From QYQD01 sp040755415 (lineage in GTDB: Bacteria; Desulfobacterota; QYQD01): 57,666 bases of DNA. Under the pieces are notes generated by a model. The model had not been told where the DNA came from. It saw only the letters and a program-made list of their open reading frames with translations, and did not search any database. The stretch spans positions 1-57,666 of the forward strand of contig JBFMAZ010000037.1 of NCBI GenBank assembly GCA_040755415.1, written 5' to 3'. A program made the position numbers and the translations under genes. Positions 1 through 8,902 of this stretch are shown in pieces; the stretch's first letter is position 1; each line of letters opens with the position of its first letter.

Positions 1-125
1 GGCGCTATAAGGGCCAAAATCCCCCTCAATCCCCCTTTTCCAAAGGGGGAAGTGTTTCTCCTCCCTTTGGAAAAGGGAGGTTGGGAGGGATTGAAGAATA
101 CATTTTCAAACAGCTAAACTGATAC
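1..125. mobile_element. MITE-like element, right-hand part (left end outside window)
   Basis: This stretch matches the element at 24276-24437 from its GGCGCTATAA core to the terminal sequence AGCTAAACTGATAC. It contains two inverted G/C-rich hairpins (CCCCCTTTTCCAAAGGGGG and CTCCCTTTGGAAAAGGGAG) separated by a few bases. Bases 1-86 are repeated exactly at 57581-57666. No protein is encoded, so mobilisation in trans, if any, is inferred. It lies just beyond the 3' end of the recombinase remnant. Confidence 0.75.
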
Positions 126-139
126 AATAATTCTTTCTT

Positions 140-493
140 TTAGAAAAAATCTTCAGGTTTGTGAAATTCTCGACACAAGGTGTCGGCGGCAATGTGGCCG
201 TTGGCCTTCAATTCGTTAATCCACTTGTCCAGTGTTTCTTTGGCTTCGGGACGTAGGAGGACGGTCCGGCTTTCTGTTTTCTTCTTCATGTGCCGGCGTT
301 GAACGCTGACGCAGTCGGCCATGCGGCCAGCCCGAAGGACATCACTCAAGCGAAGACTCAGCAGTTCCGAAATACGAAAACCGGATTTGAGCCCCAATAA
401 AAACAGTGCCTTGTCCCTTGTAGCATATTTGCCTCCGAAACTCATTGTCACAAGCTTGACTTCTTGGTCGTTCAGTGGTCGGCATCCCTTCAT
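140..493 (-). pseudogene. Truncated tyrosine recombinase (phage-integrase family) fragment
   Basis: The translation carries the first half of an integrase catalytic domain: the segment SGFRISELLSLRLSDV holds the first catalytic Arg in its usual context, followed by the beta-strand region. It stops after about 117 residues. The H-x-x-R box and the nucleophilic Tyr that end this family are absent, and the usual catalytic domain is about 180 residues. The start is placed at the ATG at 493 because GGGAGAGG lies just upstream; an in-frame ATG at 523 is possible. The gene stops 15 bases before a MITE-like element, so loss of the 3' half by rearrangement at that repeat is plausible. It is unlikely to be an active recombinase. 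Confidence 0.7.
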
Positions 494-771
494 GACCTCT
501 CCCTTTCCGTTTGCGAATTTCACAAAGGGGAGAGAGATTTTCTCGTTTCAAGAATTTACGAGCCCAACATATAGACATACCAAATGGCATTATCCGCGGC
601 AGACTGTACTTACTGCATCACAGGTTTTTTAGGAAACCGCGACTCCCTAGCCTTCACTATTCAACGAGTTATCAAAGAGCGGGCAACTCCGACCAGAAGT
701 GGTATCAGGTTCGATTTCCCTATAGTGCCATGCCCCGCCCTGGATGTCGCAAGTTCAGAACACCAGCTTCC

Positions 772-1419
772 TCAAGCGTCCGGATCACGGTGCGACGTTG
801 CGTTCTCGTCCACCCAGTCCTCTTCGGTGTAAGACATGCCTTTTCGTCCCGGCACCTTGCGCGTCGCCCCGGCCCGATACAGTGGGCAACTTTTCGGGCC
901 GTAGCAGAAGGTCTCGAACCGGTACTGCTTCTTGGACGGGTTCCACTGGTCAATGATCATCTCGACCGGCATGCGGCAACCCCAGATGCAGGTCGAGCAC
1001 TTGGACTCGTAGGTCCTGGCGTCCAGGCGTCGATGACCCCGGCTGCGATAGGTTTCCAGGTCAGGCGGAACCCCCTGGAACGCTGGCGTCGTAGATGACC
1101 CGGCTTCAGCCTCTTTGCTGACTTTGATGCCGCTTGTCTTGTAGAATCCAGCCGTCTCGATCCGCGGGTCGTCCACCGGGACAGAAAGGCCGCTCACTTC
1201 CATGCCAGCGCGAAACTGATGCTTCGCGTGGGCGGCCTTCCCCACAGCAATCTGAAATTCACCCATCTCATCCCCGCATGTTCCGTCAACGCTAAGCACG
1301 TACCCCTGGTAGCTGTGATGACGCTCATCAAAGGACCGCATGAGGCGGATGCGAGGCTGAACTGCCACAATGCGGCCAGCCCAGGATACCTTCTGCATGC
1401 CGGTTTTTGTCTTTGGCAT
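772..1419 (-). CDS. Unknown Cys-containing protein of the defence operon
   Basis: This is an intact 215-residue protein whose family I cannot name with certainty. The N-terminal half (to about residue 90) looks beta-rich, with segments such as VSWAGRIVAVQPRIRLMRSF and GYVLSVDGTCGDE, and could be an OB-like fold. The C-terminal half holds a Cys cluster (CSTCIWGC, then FCYGPKSC) that could bind zinc or an iron-sulfur cluster, followed by an acidic tail ending near EEDWVDENA. It starts 33 bases after the DUF499 ATPase stop on the same strand, so it is probably the last gene of that operon. Unlike its neighbours it has no frameshift or repeat insertion. Its role is unknown. Confidence 0.6.
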   Translation of the reverse strand: MPKTKTGMQKVSWAGRIVAVQPRIRLMRSFDERHHSYQGYVLSVDGTCGDEMGEFQIAVGKAAHAKHQFRAGMEVSGLSVPVDDPRIETAGFYKTSGIKVSKEAEAGSSTTPAFQGVPPDLETYRSRGHRRLDARTYESKCSTCIWGCRMPVEMIIDQWNPSKKQYRFETFCYGPKSCPLYRAGATRKVPGRKGMSYTEEDWVDENATSHRDPDA

Positions 1420-1452
1420 CAGCTATCTCACGCCTTGTTCCACCTCGTCCAT

Positions 1453-4007
1453 CTAATCGATCTGTACGCGTCCGGTTAGGCCGAGGTCTTGGAGTATCTG
1501 CTTAAGATCGGCTTCAAGAGGTCTCCCGAGTTGCCCATCGACAGTCACCGAGAACTCGATGCCGATCCTGATGTCTGAGCCACTCCGCAACTTGGGCAGA
1601 ATCTTGGTTCCCAGCCGATTCCAGATTTCGGGCGGGACATCTCCGCGAATCCGAACGGTCTTTGTGGGAGTGCCTGGCGGGGGGTTCCGGCTCAGGTTGC
1701 GGACTGGGTCCAGGAGGCGGAACCGGCTCCGGTGTGGGGACTGGTTTCCCACCGCCACCCGGAATTGGTTCCGGTGTGGACTTGAATCCCATTGCCTTGG
1801 CCTTTAACAAAAGGAAGACGCCTGGCTCAAAGGTGACATCCGCTGGGTCAGTAAACTCGTTGAAGAGCACGCGTTCATAACCGCCATCGGGATTCCGGCC
1901 GGAGGCCAACCCAAAATCACCCCTCGAAACCAACTCGACGATCTTGTTTCTCAGGATCGTGTCCGGATCAAGCAAACGTGTTAATGATCCATTCAGGAAG
2001 CTCTGCCTGAGACTTGCCAACGGCCAAGCGCCGGAATCCTTAAGGGCGGGGGGCCAGTTCCGCTCGATGTAACCAGCGCCTACGGATTCATTGAGCAAGG
2101 CTTGGGACTTCAGCGCGGTGATGACGCGCCCGCAGAGCGTTTCACTACCGCTTGAATGCCCTGCGCCCAGATCGATGGTCTTTAGACAATCACCCTCACC
2201 CTGCCCTCTCCCAGAGGGAGAGGGTTCTACATCGGATGCACTACCCCCTCTCCCATTGGGAGAGGGTTGGGGTGAGGGTCGCCGCTTCCCGTCCATTCAG
2301 ACTCCGGTTCAACCACAACGAGCGTAAGCTTCGGCGTGTCCTGCACGGAGGTCCCATCTGTCGGAAAAGGAACAACTAGGATACTCGCTCCCCGGTCAAA
2401 CTCCTTCTGGATGAGTATCCGCATGGCCGGCTTGATTTCGGTCTCTTCGTCCAGTGAAGCGCGCCGGTCGCTCACCACCTTCTTCATGGTCGGCTGGTGA
2501 CTGATCTTGAAACCGTCCGAACCGACACGCCGAATGAAGTACGACTTGTCTTCCAGCGTGAATGCGGCGGTGTCCACCGAAGTCGTATCCACATCCGGCT
2601 CACCAAGGGCGAACCTCAGCTCCGGCAGGTGCGCAACCTTGTCTATCTGTCCGCCCGAGGATTCAAACAGGATGGTTGTCGCTACACGTCGGTGAATGTT
2701 CCGTAAGGCACCCTTGGTATCGGCGTCGAGTGCCCGGGCGTGGGACTGGGCTCCGGAGATATCGGAATCGATGGCCGCTACGAGCCGGGATTCGCCAAGT
2801 TGTCCGAGCACAACGCTTCGAAACTCAGGCACTTCCAACGGTGCGGATCCAAGGCTGATCAGCGGCTCACGCCGGGCTTCAGTGAATCCTGTGCGATAAG
2901 CCCAGGAGACCCACTGCGCGAGCATGGCGAGGGTTCCGCGCGTCTGCTGATATTGAGAAAGGGCCTGCCATTTACGCTGGAACACAGAAAGGGTGGCCGG
3001 ATGGAACGGATAGCAGACTTCAAAACGACCGCGCAGATATTCTCGGGCTCTTGCCTCTGTTGTAGCGCTGTCCACTGCTGTCCATTCCGGCGGGAGTTGG
3101 GCGCGCCGCTCGAAGCACCAGTCCGCATATGTCTTGCAGACGGCCTTTCGAACCGCTCGCTGCCGATGTCCTCAAAAAGCCGGCGGCGGACCACTTCGCT
3201 GATCTCGGTTTCATCGTTGGCGATGAGGTCTTTGGCCACCCGGCGCACGACCTTGGTGATCTTGTCCTGCCACTGCATATCCCAGTCGGTCATCTCGACC
3301 TGGCTGCGCGGCAGGCTGATGACCGCCGCTCCATGGGTGGTGCCGGTGGTGGCCACGGTCAGGTTCTGAATGAAGGCATGGAACTGTTCAGCCATTCCCC
3401 TGTGGCGGTTGAGGAAGTTGAGAACTTCGTCGAAAAGGAGGAGGACGGGTCCTCCTGCTGCTTTGAAAACACGGGCAAGAGCCTCAGTCCCCGGCGGTGT
3501 CGTTTTCGCCGCGCCGCCCAGTTCCTTGACCCCCTCTTGACCTGCAAGCTGCCAGGCCACATCGATCCAAGGCGTTTCCCGCCCCTCCTGCGGATCCCAG
3601 GCATTGCCCACAAAGGCAGCAACACGCGCCGCTGGCACAGTCTTCATGCCGGCTTCCGAAATCAGTTCTCCGACACCGGAGTATTCCGCCGCTCTTTCCC
3701 CATTGGTTGCCAAGTGATAAAGCGCCGCCAGAGTATGGGTTTTCCCACCGCCAAATTGGGTGATCAGGGTCATGACCGGCGCGGTGTTCGCCGTCTCACC
3801 AGAGAGCCGACGTAGCACCATTCCCGCATGCTCACGAAGCGCCCGCGTGAAACAGGTACGGGCAAAGAATTTATCCGGCTCCCGGTAATCTTCCGGGGCT
3901 GTCCCGGCAATAACCTGTTCCAGGTGGATGGCGAACTCGTCCGGGTTGAACGAACGGCCTTGACGAACTTCTTTTCGCGGTGTAGCGATCTTGTACCAGG
4001 GATCCAT
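1453..4007 (-). pseudogene. DUF499-type anti-phage ATPase, frameshifted
   Basis: The N-terminus (MDPWYKIATPRKEVRQGR, then FNPDEFAIHLEQV) and the Walker A segment FGGGKTHTLAALYHLA mark a DUF499 P-loop ATPase; a Walker B-like LLLFDEVLNFL follows. The family is known from operons with DUF1156 methyltransferases in bacterial defence islands. The start has a good site, AAGGAGAATTTC before the ATG at 4007. The reading frame changes three times: a one-base loss near 3153, a repeat insertion at 2191-2280, and an extra base in the G6 run at 1679-1684. The last segment (GDVPPEIWNRLGTKILPKLR) is the expected C-terminus. As written the product would be cut near residue 285, so the gene is inactive unless the indels are sequencing errors. 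Confidence 0.75.
2191..2280. repeat. Palindromic G/C repeat inserted in the DUF499 gene
   Basis: Two hairpin units (CCCTCTCCCAGAGGGAGAGGG and a partner around CCCTCTCCCATTGGGAGAGGG) are arranged as a larger inverted repeat bounded by CACCCTCACCCTGCC and GGTTGGGGTGAGGGT. It translates into the characteristic PHPNPLP / PSPSGRGQGEG peptides on the minus strand. It interrupts the ATPase between the conserved segments LTLVVVEPE and DCLKTIDLGAG and changes the reading frame. Confidence 0.8.
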
Positions 4008-4017
4008 GAAATTCTCC

Positions 4018-4434
4018 TTACCCCAGAACGTGTTCAGACAGACGGGATCGGATTACGTTGCGGACATGACGAGCCACGGTTAGAGCTTTGGTCGCATCTT
4101 CCACCGTTGCGTCAGGGTAATCGCCCGGATAACGATACTCAACCCCGTAAGGGGTAAGATCTACTGCCTCGCTGAGGACATCCGGCAGTTCATGGTCAAT
4201 GCCGGCTGCAAGATTCAAAAGTTCTCGTATATCGTGCGTTTTTCTGAATTCAATCTGATACCAGACAAGGAAAGCCTTCAGGTATTTCTCAGCCGCTTGT
4301 TGAGCATGAAAGGTCGTTCCGTACACGTAAAGTTCTCCACTCTCGTATAGGTGCTGAGCGATGGCAAAATCACTTTCCGCCTTCCTGATCCACTCACGCG
4401 TAAACTCGATCTTTACCTCTTCAGGTCGCCTCAT
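4018..4434 (-). CDS. HEPN-domain protein (toxin partner of MNT pair)
   Basis: This is an intact 138-residue, mostly helical protein of the HEPN family paired with minimal nucleotidyltransferases. Typical signatures are the first helix EWIRKAESDFAIAQHL, the segment FHAQQAAEKYLKAFL and the KTHDI motif. HEPN partners of MNT proteins are usually RNase toxins. The classical R-x4-6-H RNase motif is not obvious here (RKTH has only two residues between R and H), so catalytic activity is uncertain. It overlaps the MNT gene by 14 bases, the usual arrangement for this toxin-antitoxin type. The DUF499 ATPase start follows 10 bases after its stop, so the pair sits inside the defence operon. Confidence 0.85.
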   Translation of the reverse strand: MRRPEEVKIEFTREWIRKAESDFAIAQHLYESGELYVYGTTFHAQQAAEKYLKAFLVWYQIEFRKTHDIRELLNLAAGIDHELPDVLSEAVDLTPYGVEYRYPGDYPDATVEDATKALTVARHVRNVIRSRLSEHVLG

Positions 4435-4741
4435 AAATCACCTTCCCATACTTGTCAGCCGGGTAAGCCAAACCGCCGATCACATCCTTGGTTTCTGCGA
4501 AACGTTCGGGGGTCATGGCAAAAACGTCCACGGGAACGCCTAAATCCCCCAAGGCGGAACGTAACCGGATATTTTCCTCCCGCTGGTTTACGAAATAACG
4601 CTCGATAACCAATAAATCAAGGTCGCTGTCGGCGGTCATGGTACCCGTTGCCGCAGAGCCAAACAGAATAACCCGTTCCGGTCTGGTGACGGATAGGATT
4701 CGTTTAAGTATATTTTCCACAAACTTTTCGTCGAGTTTCAT
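4421..4741 (-). CDS. Minimal nucleotidyltransferase (MNT antitoxin of HEPN pair)
   Basis: This 106-residue protein has the nucleotidyltransferase core ILFGSAATGTM followed by ADSDLDLLV, which matches the GS-x(9-10)-D-x-D signature with both metal-binding Asp residues present. In MNT/HEPN type VII systems the MNT protein neutralises the HEPN RNase by adenylylating it. It starts 10 bases after the methyltransferase reading frame ends, if that gene is corrected to its expected stop at 4752. It then runs into the HEPN gene with a 14-base overlap. It appears complete, which contrasts with the damaged genes on both sides. Confidence 0.87.
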   Translation of the reverse strand: MKLDEKFVENILKRILSVTRPERVILFGSAATGTMTADSDLDLLVIERYFVNQREENIRLRSALGDLGVPVDVFAMTPERFAETKDVIGGLAYPADKYGKVIYEAT

Positions 4742-5274
4742 ATCGTACCCCCTATCTTGGTACTGCTAAAAGCATGGCATCCAGTAATCGTTTTTCCTCG
4801 CTTCCTGACGGATAGAGCGCCGAAAGCGCGTTAGCCAGACGCAAGGAAGTCCGGACCCCCGATCCTGTTCAGATTTAATGAGCATCCTAAGAGCATTCGC
4901 CTGCCCTCCGGCCTGAAGCAGCATCGCTGCATGAACCCGGTCGAGCGTCGTGGCCTCTGCCTGCGCTGTAGCTTTGGCAGGCAGGTCGCGCACTATCCTT
5001 CCCTTTCTTCGACCTCGAATTTTCGGCGTGCGATCCTCCGCCATCTCGGGGAAGAGCACCATCTGCAGGTTTTCGACTGGATCGTGCTCGATCAAGTCGG
5101 CAACAGCATCGGCCCTATCCTCACCGAAAAGCTGCCTCGCCCGTTCGGAGACGGCCAGGAGCCGCACTACGCCCTTCTTAGTCTCAATAACGCGGCCTTC
5201 CCACTTTGGGAGTTCTATGCCCAAAGGTTGCGCGAAACGACGAACCACATCGAAGACCAAGCTGTAACCTCTCC

Positions 5275-5392
5275 GACCCTCACCCCCTCCCCCTCTCCCA
5301 GAACGGGCGAGGGGAGTTTCGTCGTCTTCATCATCCTCGTCGGATTCCTCCTCTTTTCCCTCTCCCCCCTGGGAGAGGGTCAGGGTGAGGGC
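5275..5392. repeat. Split palindromic repeat around an acidic linker of the methyltransferase
   Basis: Two inverted arms, 5275-5316 and 5354-5392, belong to the same CCCTCTCCC...GGGAGAGGG family as the repeat at 2191. Between them lies a short sequence encoding EEESDEDDEDDET on the minus strand, which reads like the original acidic linker of the methyltransferase. The frame differs on the two sides, so the insertion breaks the gene. Confidence 0.75.
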
Positions 5393-6812
5393 CATTGCCA
5401 TTGGTGGATTGCAACGTCCAGAGAAAAAGGGCAGTGAGCCGGGCATCTTCCTCAAGAGCACCCGCTACACTATTTCTCGCTCTGGCCTCTGCTGTACCGA
5501 GAACCTGCTCCAGAGCGGTTCGTCCAACAACTTCCCATACCTTCTCCAAATACTCGGCGAGATTAACCTCGCTACCATCGGCAGTCTCGACCTTCCGGTA
5601 GCGGCTGAATATCTCAAGTGCCGGGCCTATGCAGGCAAAGACCAGATATGCCCCGCGAATACCCTCGCCCTGAAGACGTTCCATCCAGTCGCCAGCGCGC
5701 TTGGGAAGTTCGCGGAGTACGTCACCCCAGTCGCCGACGGGGGCGTCTTCGGGACGCGGGCGGCAGACAAGATGGACACTGGTGGCGAGGGATGCGGTAT
5801 CACGCGCATTCAGCCTTGATGAGAGTTCAGTGGCAATAGGCCAGGAAGCAGTAATACACCAGCCGCCTCCAATAATGCCTGAAAGAAGGGCTTCCCATCC
5901 TTCTGTTGTCTTATGTGCGAAGACAATAGAACCACATCCTGACGAGGAAAGAACTTTTTGCCCAATATTCGCTGCTTCGGCGATTCTTCTTTCAAAATCC
6001 TCCTCATTTTTGATTGAGTTGCTTAAACGGTGTGGTCGATCAACAACGCATTCCCCCTCCTTTGGGCATAACGATTCCGAAAACCCGATGACTGTTTCGG
6101 GTAGAGAACGCTTTAGCCACACATAAAAACAATCTGCCAAATGAGCGTAGGGAATTGAGTCGTAGTAAGGCGGATCAGTGAACCAAACTTGGCAAGATTC
6201 ATCAGGCAAATAACTTTTTGTTGCATCCGATTGTTGGATTTGCCCAGGCTCTAATCTCTGTAGCGCAGATAAATCCACCAAAGCTGCATACCTCTCTATC
6301 CACGTGCCGAATGTATTCTCTTTTCCAAATCCAGGTGTCGATTCTGCAAAATCCCAGACCATACCAATTGCGTGTCGTCCAAACATGTCAATGAGGGACT
6401 CGCCTGTGGGCTTCCATCTGCAATGTGCACTTAGCAATATGAGAAGTCTGTCCAAAGCAAGAGAACAAGGCCTAGAACAAGGAGTTGTAGTTTCAATACC
6501 GCGGATCGCTTTGGCATAAGTGAAAAGAGACTGTTTCTGTCGTCTTGTAAAGATATCTCCCCATGTAGTTGCTCCATATAGCGGTATAGAGACTCTTCGA
6601 ATTTCATTCATAGCAATGGGTTCATCTGGTACAGGGCAAAGTCCTTTCCTGCCGCCTCGTTCCCACTCGTCCAGAATAGCCTTGACCCACTTCTGCGCCT
6701 TCCAGACGGGCTGGTAGTCGCGGTCTGTTGGCAAGCGATAGTTCCGGCCTTGGATGCTTGGATGGAGTGTTACCACGGCGAGCATCCGTGCTCCGCCGAT
6801 GCGATTCGGAAT

Positions 6813-6848
6813 TCCCTCACCCTGCCCTCTCCCAGAGGGAGAGGGTTT
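6813..6848. repeat. Single hairpin repeat inside the methyltransferase gene
   Basis: The sequence is one unit of the family, TCCCTCACCCTGCC followed by the hairpin CCTCTCCCAGAGGGAGAGG. It is translated in frame as part of KPSPSGRGQGEGIPN. Only one hairpin is present rather than the usual inverted pair, which suggests a deletion between two arms. Confidence 0.75.
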
Positions 6849-7851
6849 GGAGCATCCATTCTGTGGGGGAGATGGTTCATGCACAATCTTGTAGCGGAGG
6901 GCCCGCTTTCTGTTCGGCTTTTTGCAGAGCCAAAACGACCGCATGAGCGGAATCTCGGCCCCGCAGTGTGGCGACTCGCACTTAACTGTCCGCGCCCAGA
7001 GATAGGCAATTGGTGTGGCACCATCCGGGTCCTTGGGGTAAAATTCGGCTAGTTCCTTTTCGGCCTGTTTCTTGATCTCGCCGCCGACCCGTCGCAGTTC
7101 CTTAGCTAGCTCTAGCCCGTGACGCGGGATATCCTCCAACATGACCTTAAGAATAAGGCAGGCCACTGGATTGAGGTCGCTGGCGAACGCCTCGCACCCT
7201 AACCGCAACGCCTCCAACGGAATCGACCCGCCACCTGCAAAAGGGTCCACGACCAACGGTGTCTCATCCAGATGGGCAGCCCTGACCAGTGCACGGGCCG
7301 TAGAGAGATAGTCGTTGTTTGCAGCCTTGTCCCAATTGGCAAGGTCACCGATGAACGCAAGAAGCGCTTTGCGCAGACCCTCATTAGATTTCACCTGCTT
7401 GCTCATTCGTGGGGTATTCCACCCCGGAACGCCGAGCAACGCTTCCTTTGCCCTGCATCTGAATTCCTTTGGACATAGCGGATCGCAGGGGTCGGGAAGA
7501 AGAAGCGCCATGAGCATCGCCCGGCAAGCCGCGAGCGGCCTCCGCGCCCACCAAAGATGGAGAGTCGAGGGATGTCCGTGCCGGATGGACTTCTCCCGCG
7601 CCGAGTGTTTCGATACCACGGCAATGGGGAAGTCGACTTCGGCCAGGCGCTTACATTCTTTGGGGATCATCCGTTTTGTCCTCGATTGTGAGCCGTTCCA
7701 CTGTAAGGGTATTACCCTTTCTTCCACATGCTTTTGCCAAAGAACGCCAGGGCCACGGCCAAGGCATTCAATCTAAACCTCCTCAAACAAGGTTGCCAAA
7801 ACGAATCTGTGTAATCTTATCACTATGCCATTTCGTGATAATATTATCATA

Positions 7852-8902
7852 TCAACCCCTGATACGCTCCCATTCGGCATCGGGCCCCCTGCCCAGACAC
7901 CTTACCTTTTTCTCCCTTCTCAAATCGGTGAGCGCGCGCTGAAGTGTCGGATAGCTCACTCCGGGACAAGCCCGTTTGAGGTCGCCGATCATAAACCGCT
8001 CAGGCAAGCGTTCAATGGCGCTTCGGACCATCTCTCGCTTTGCCCCCCCGTGCCGACGTTATTGTCCCTACACGTTCTTCAAATTCCTTAAACGCCGCTG
8101 TCAGCATGCCGAGGAAGTAATTCCACCACGGTCGAAGATCATGTTTACCTTCGTGCCAACCCTGCGAGCTTTTGAACAAGGCATCGTAGTACGTTTCCTT
8201 GCTCTCCTCAACTATTCGTTCAAGGCTTATGTACCTTCCGACTTCGTAGCCGGCCTGATAGAGCAGCAACAGAGTGAGAAGGCGCCCTATGCGGCCGTTG
8301 CCGTCTTTGAAGGGATGAACACATTCAAAATCGAAGACGAAAGTGGCAATCAGCAGTAAAGTGTCTGTTTCCTTTTTATCCATTGCCTGCATGAACAGTG
8401 TCAGCAGGCGATTCATGAATTCAGGCGTGGCAAGGGCGGATACAGGCCGGAAGCGCACAGCCTGACGACCGTCCGGTCTGACCTCAAGAATAGCATTGTC
8501 CTTTTCTTTCCACTTTCCACCCTTTTCGTCGGTGAAGCGGTAAGGCGCGCGATGCCAGTCCAGGATGAGCCTCGTCGACAATTGCAGGTTGGTATGATTG
8601 GCGTGAATAGATGCAAGAACATCCCGGTACCCCGCCACCTCTTGTTCAGATCGGTCACGTGGTTTGGCTTTCTTTGAAACAAGGGCCTCAACTCTCCCCG
8701 GGGCGACTGTTATCCCCTCGATTCTGTTCGATGATTCAGTGCTCTGCACAACGGCGACACGGCGTAACGTGTCGAGGACTTCCGGAAATTGATCGGCATA
8801 AAGCATCTGGCGGCCCCTGAACTCACCCAATGACCGCATTGTCATCAGAAGCGCATGGGAGAGCGGCGTTTCAAGATAATAGCCATATTCAAAGGATCTC
8901 AT
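7852..8902 (-). pseudogene. Fic-domain protein with C-terminal frameshift at a C7 tract
   Basis: The Fic core HPFKDGNGRIGRLL is complete, including the catalytic His and the anion-binding loop. A class II inhibitory helix motif, SNRIEG, lies near residue 60. Fic enzymes transfer AMP or related groups to protein hydroxyls. As written the frame ends at 8012 with the unrelated tail GGKARDGPKRH. One fewer base in the C7 run at 8043-8049 (plus strand) restores about 65 more codons starting AKREMVRSAIERLPERF and ending DAEWERIRG with a stop at 7852, a winged-helix-like end common in this family. So this is either a phase-variable gene, a recent frameshift or a sequencing error. The start overlaps the helicase stop by four bases (ATGA). 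Confidence 0.8.

Larger units (their letters stand above)
4752..7670 (-). pseudogene. DUF1156 DNA methyltransferase, interrupted by repeats and a frameshift
   Basis: The N-terminus (FPIAVVSKHSAREKSIRHGH, then LHLWWARRPLAACRAM) is the DUF1156 signature. The SAM-binding segment VVDPFAGGGSIPLEALRLG and the catalytic DPPY (VWFTDPPYYDSIPYAHLAD) identify an amino-methyltransferase that would modify adenine or cytosine N4/N6. The ATG at 7670 (MIPKECKRL) is chosen because the 19 residues upstream do not fit the family. A repeat at 6813-6848 lies in frame after RALRYKIV and seems to replace part of a Cys-containing segment. A larger repeat at 5275-5392 shifts the frame before YSLVFDVVRRFAQPLGI. A lost base in the C5 run at 4856-4860 breaks the last 35 codons, whose expected end is LLDAMLLAVPR with a stop at 4752. 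Probably inactive. Confidence 0.78.

Noticed and set aside
660..725. tRNA-like sequence GGTTCGATTTCCC near the integrase fragment
   Set aside because: The T-stem does not pair properly and no acceptor, D or anticodon arms could be built.
1559..1880. Plus-strand Gly/Arg-rich open frames
   Set aside because: They are the reverse of the Pro-rich linker of the DUF499 gene and have no independent coding signs.
2091..2380. Plus-strand frames with PSPCPLPEGEG-type peptides
   Set aside because: These peptides come from the palindromic repeat read on the other strand, not from a gene.
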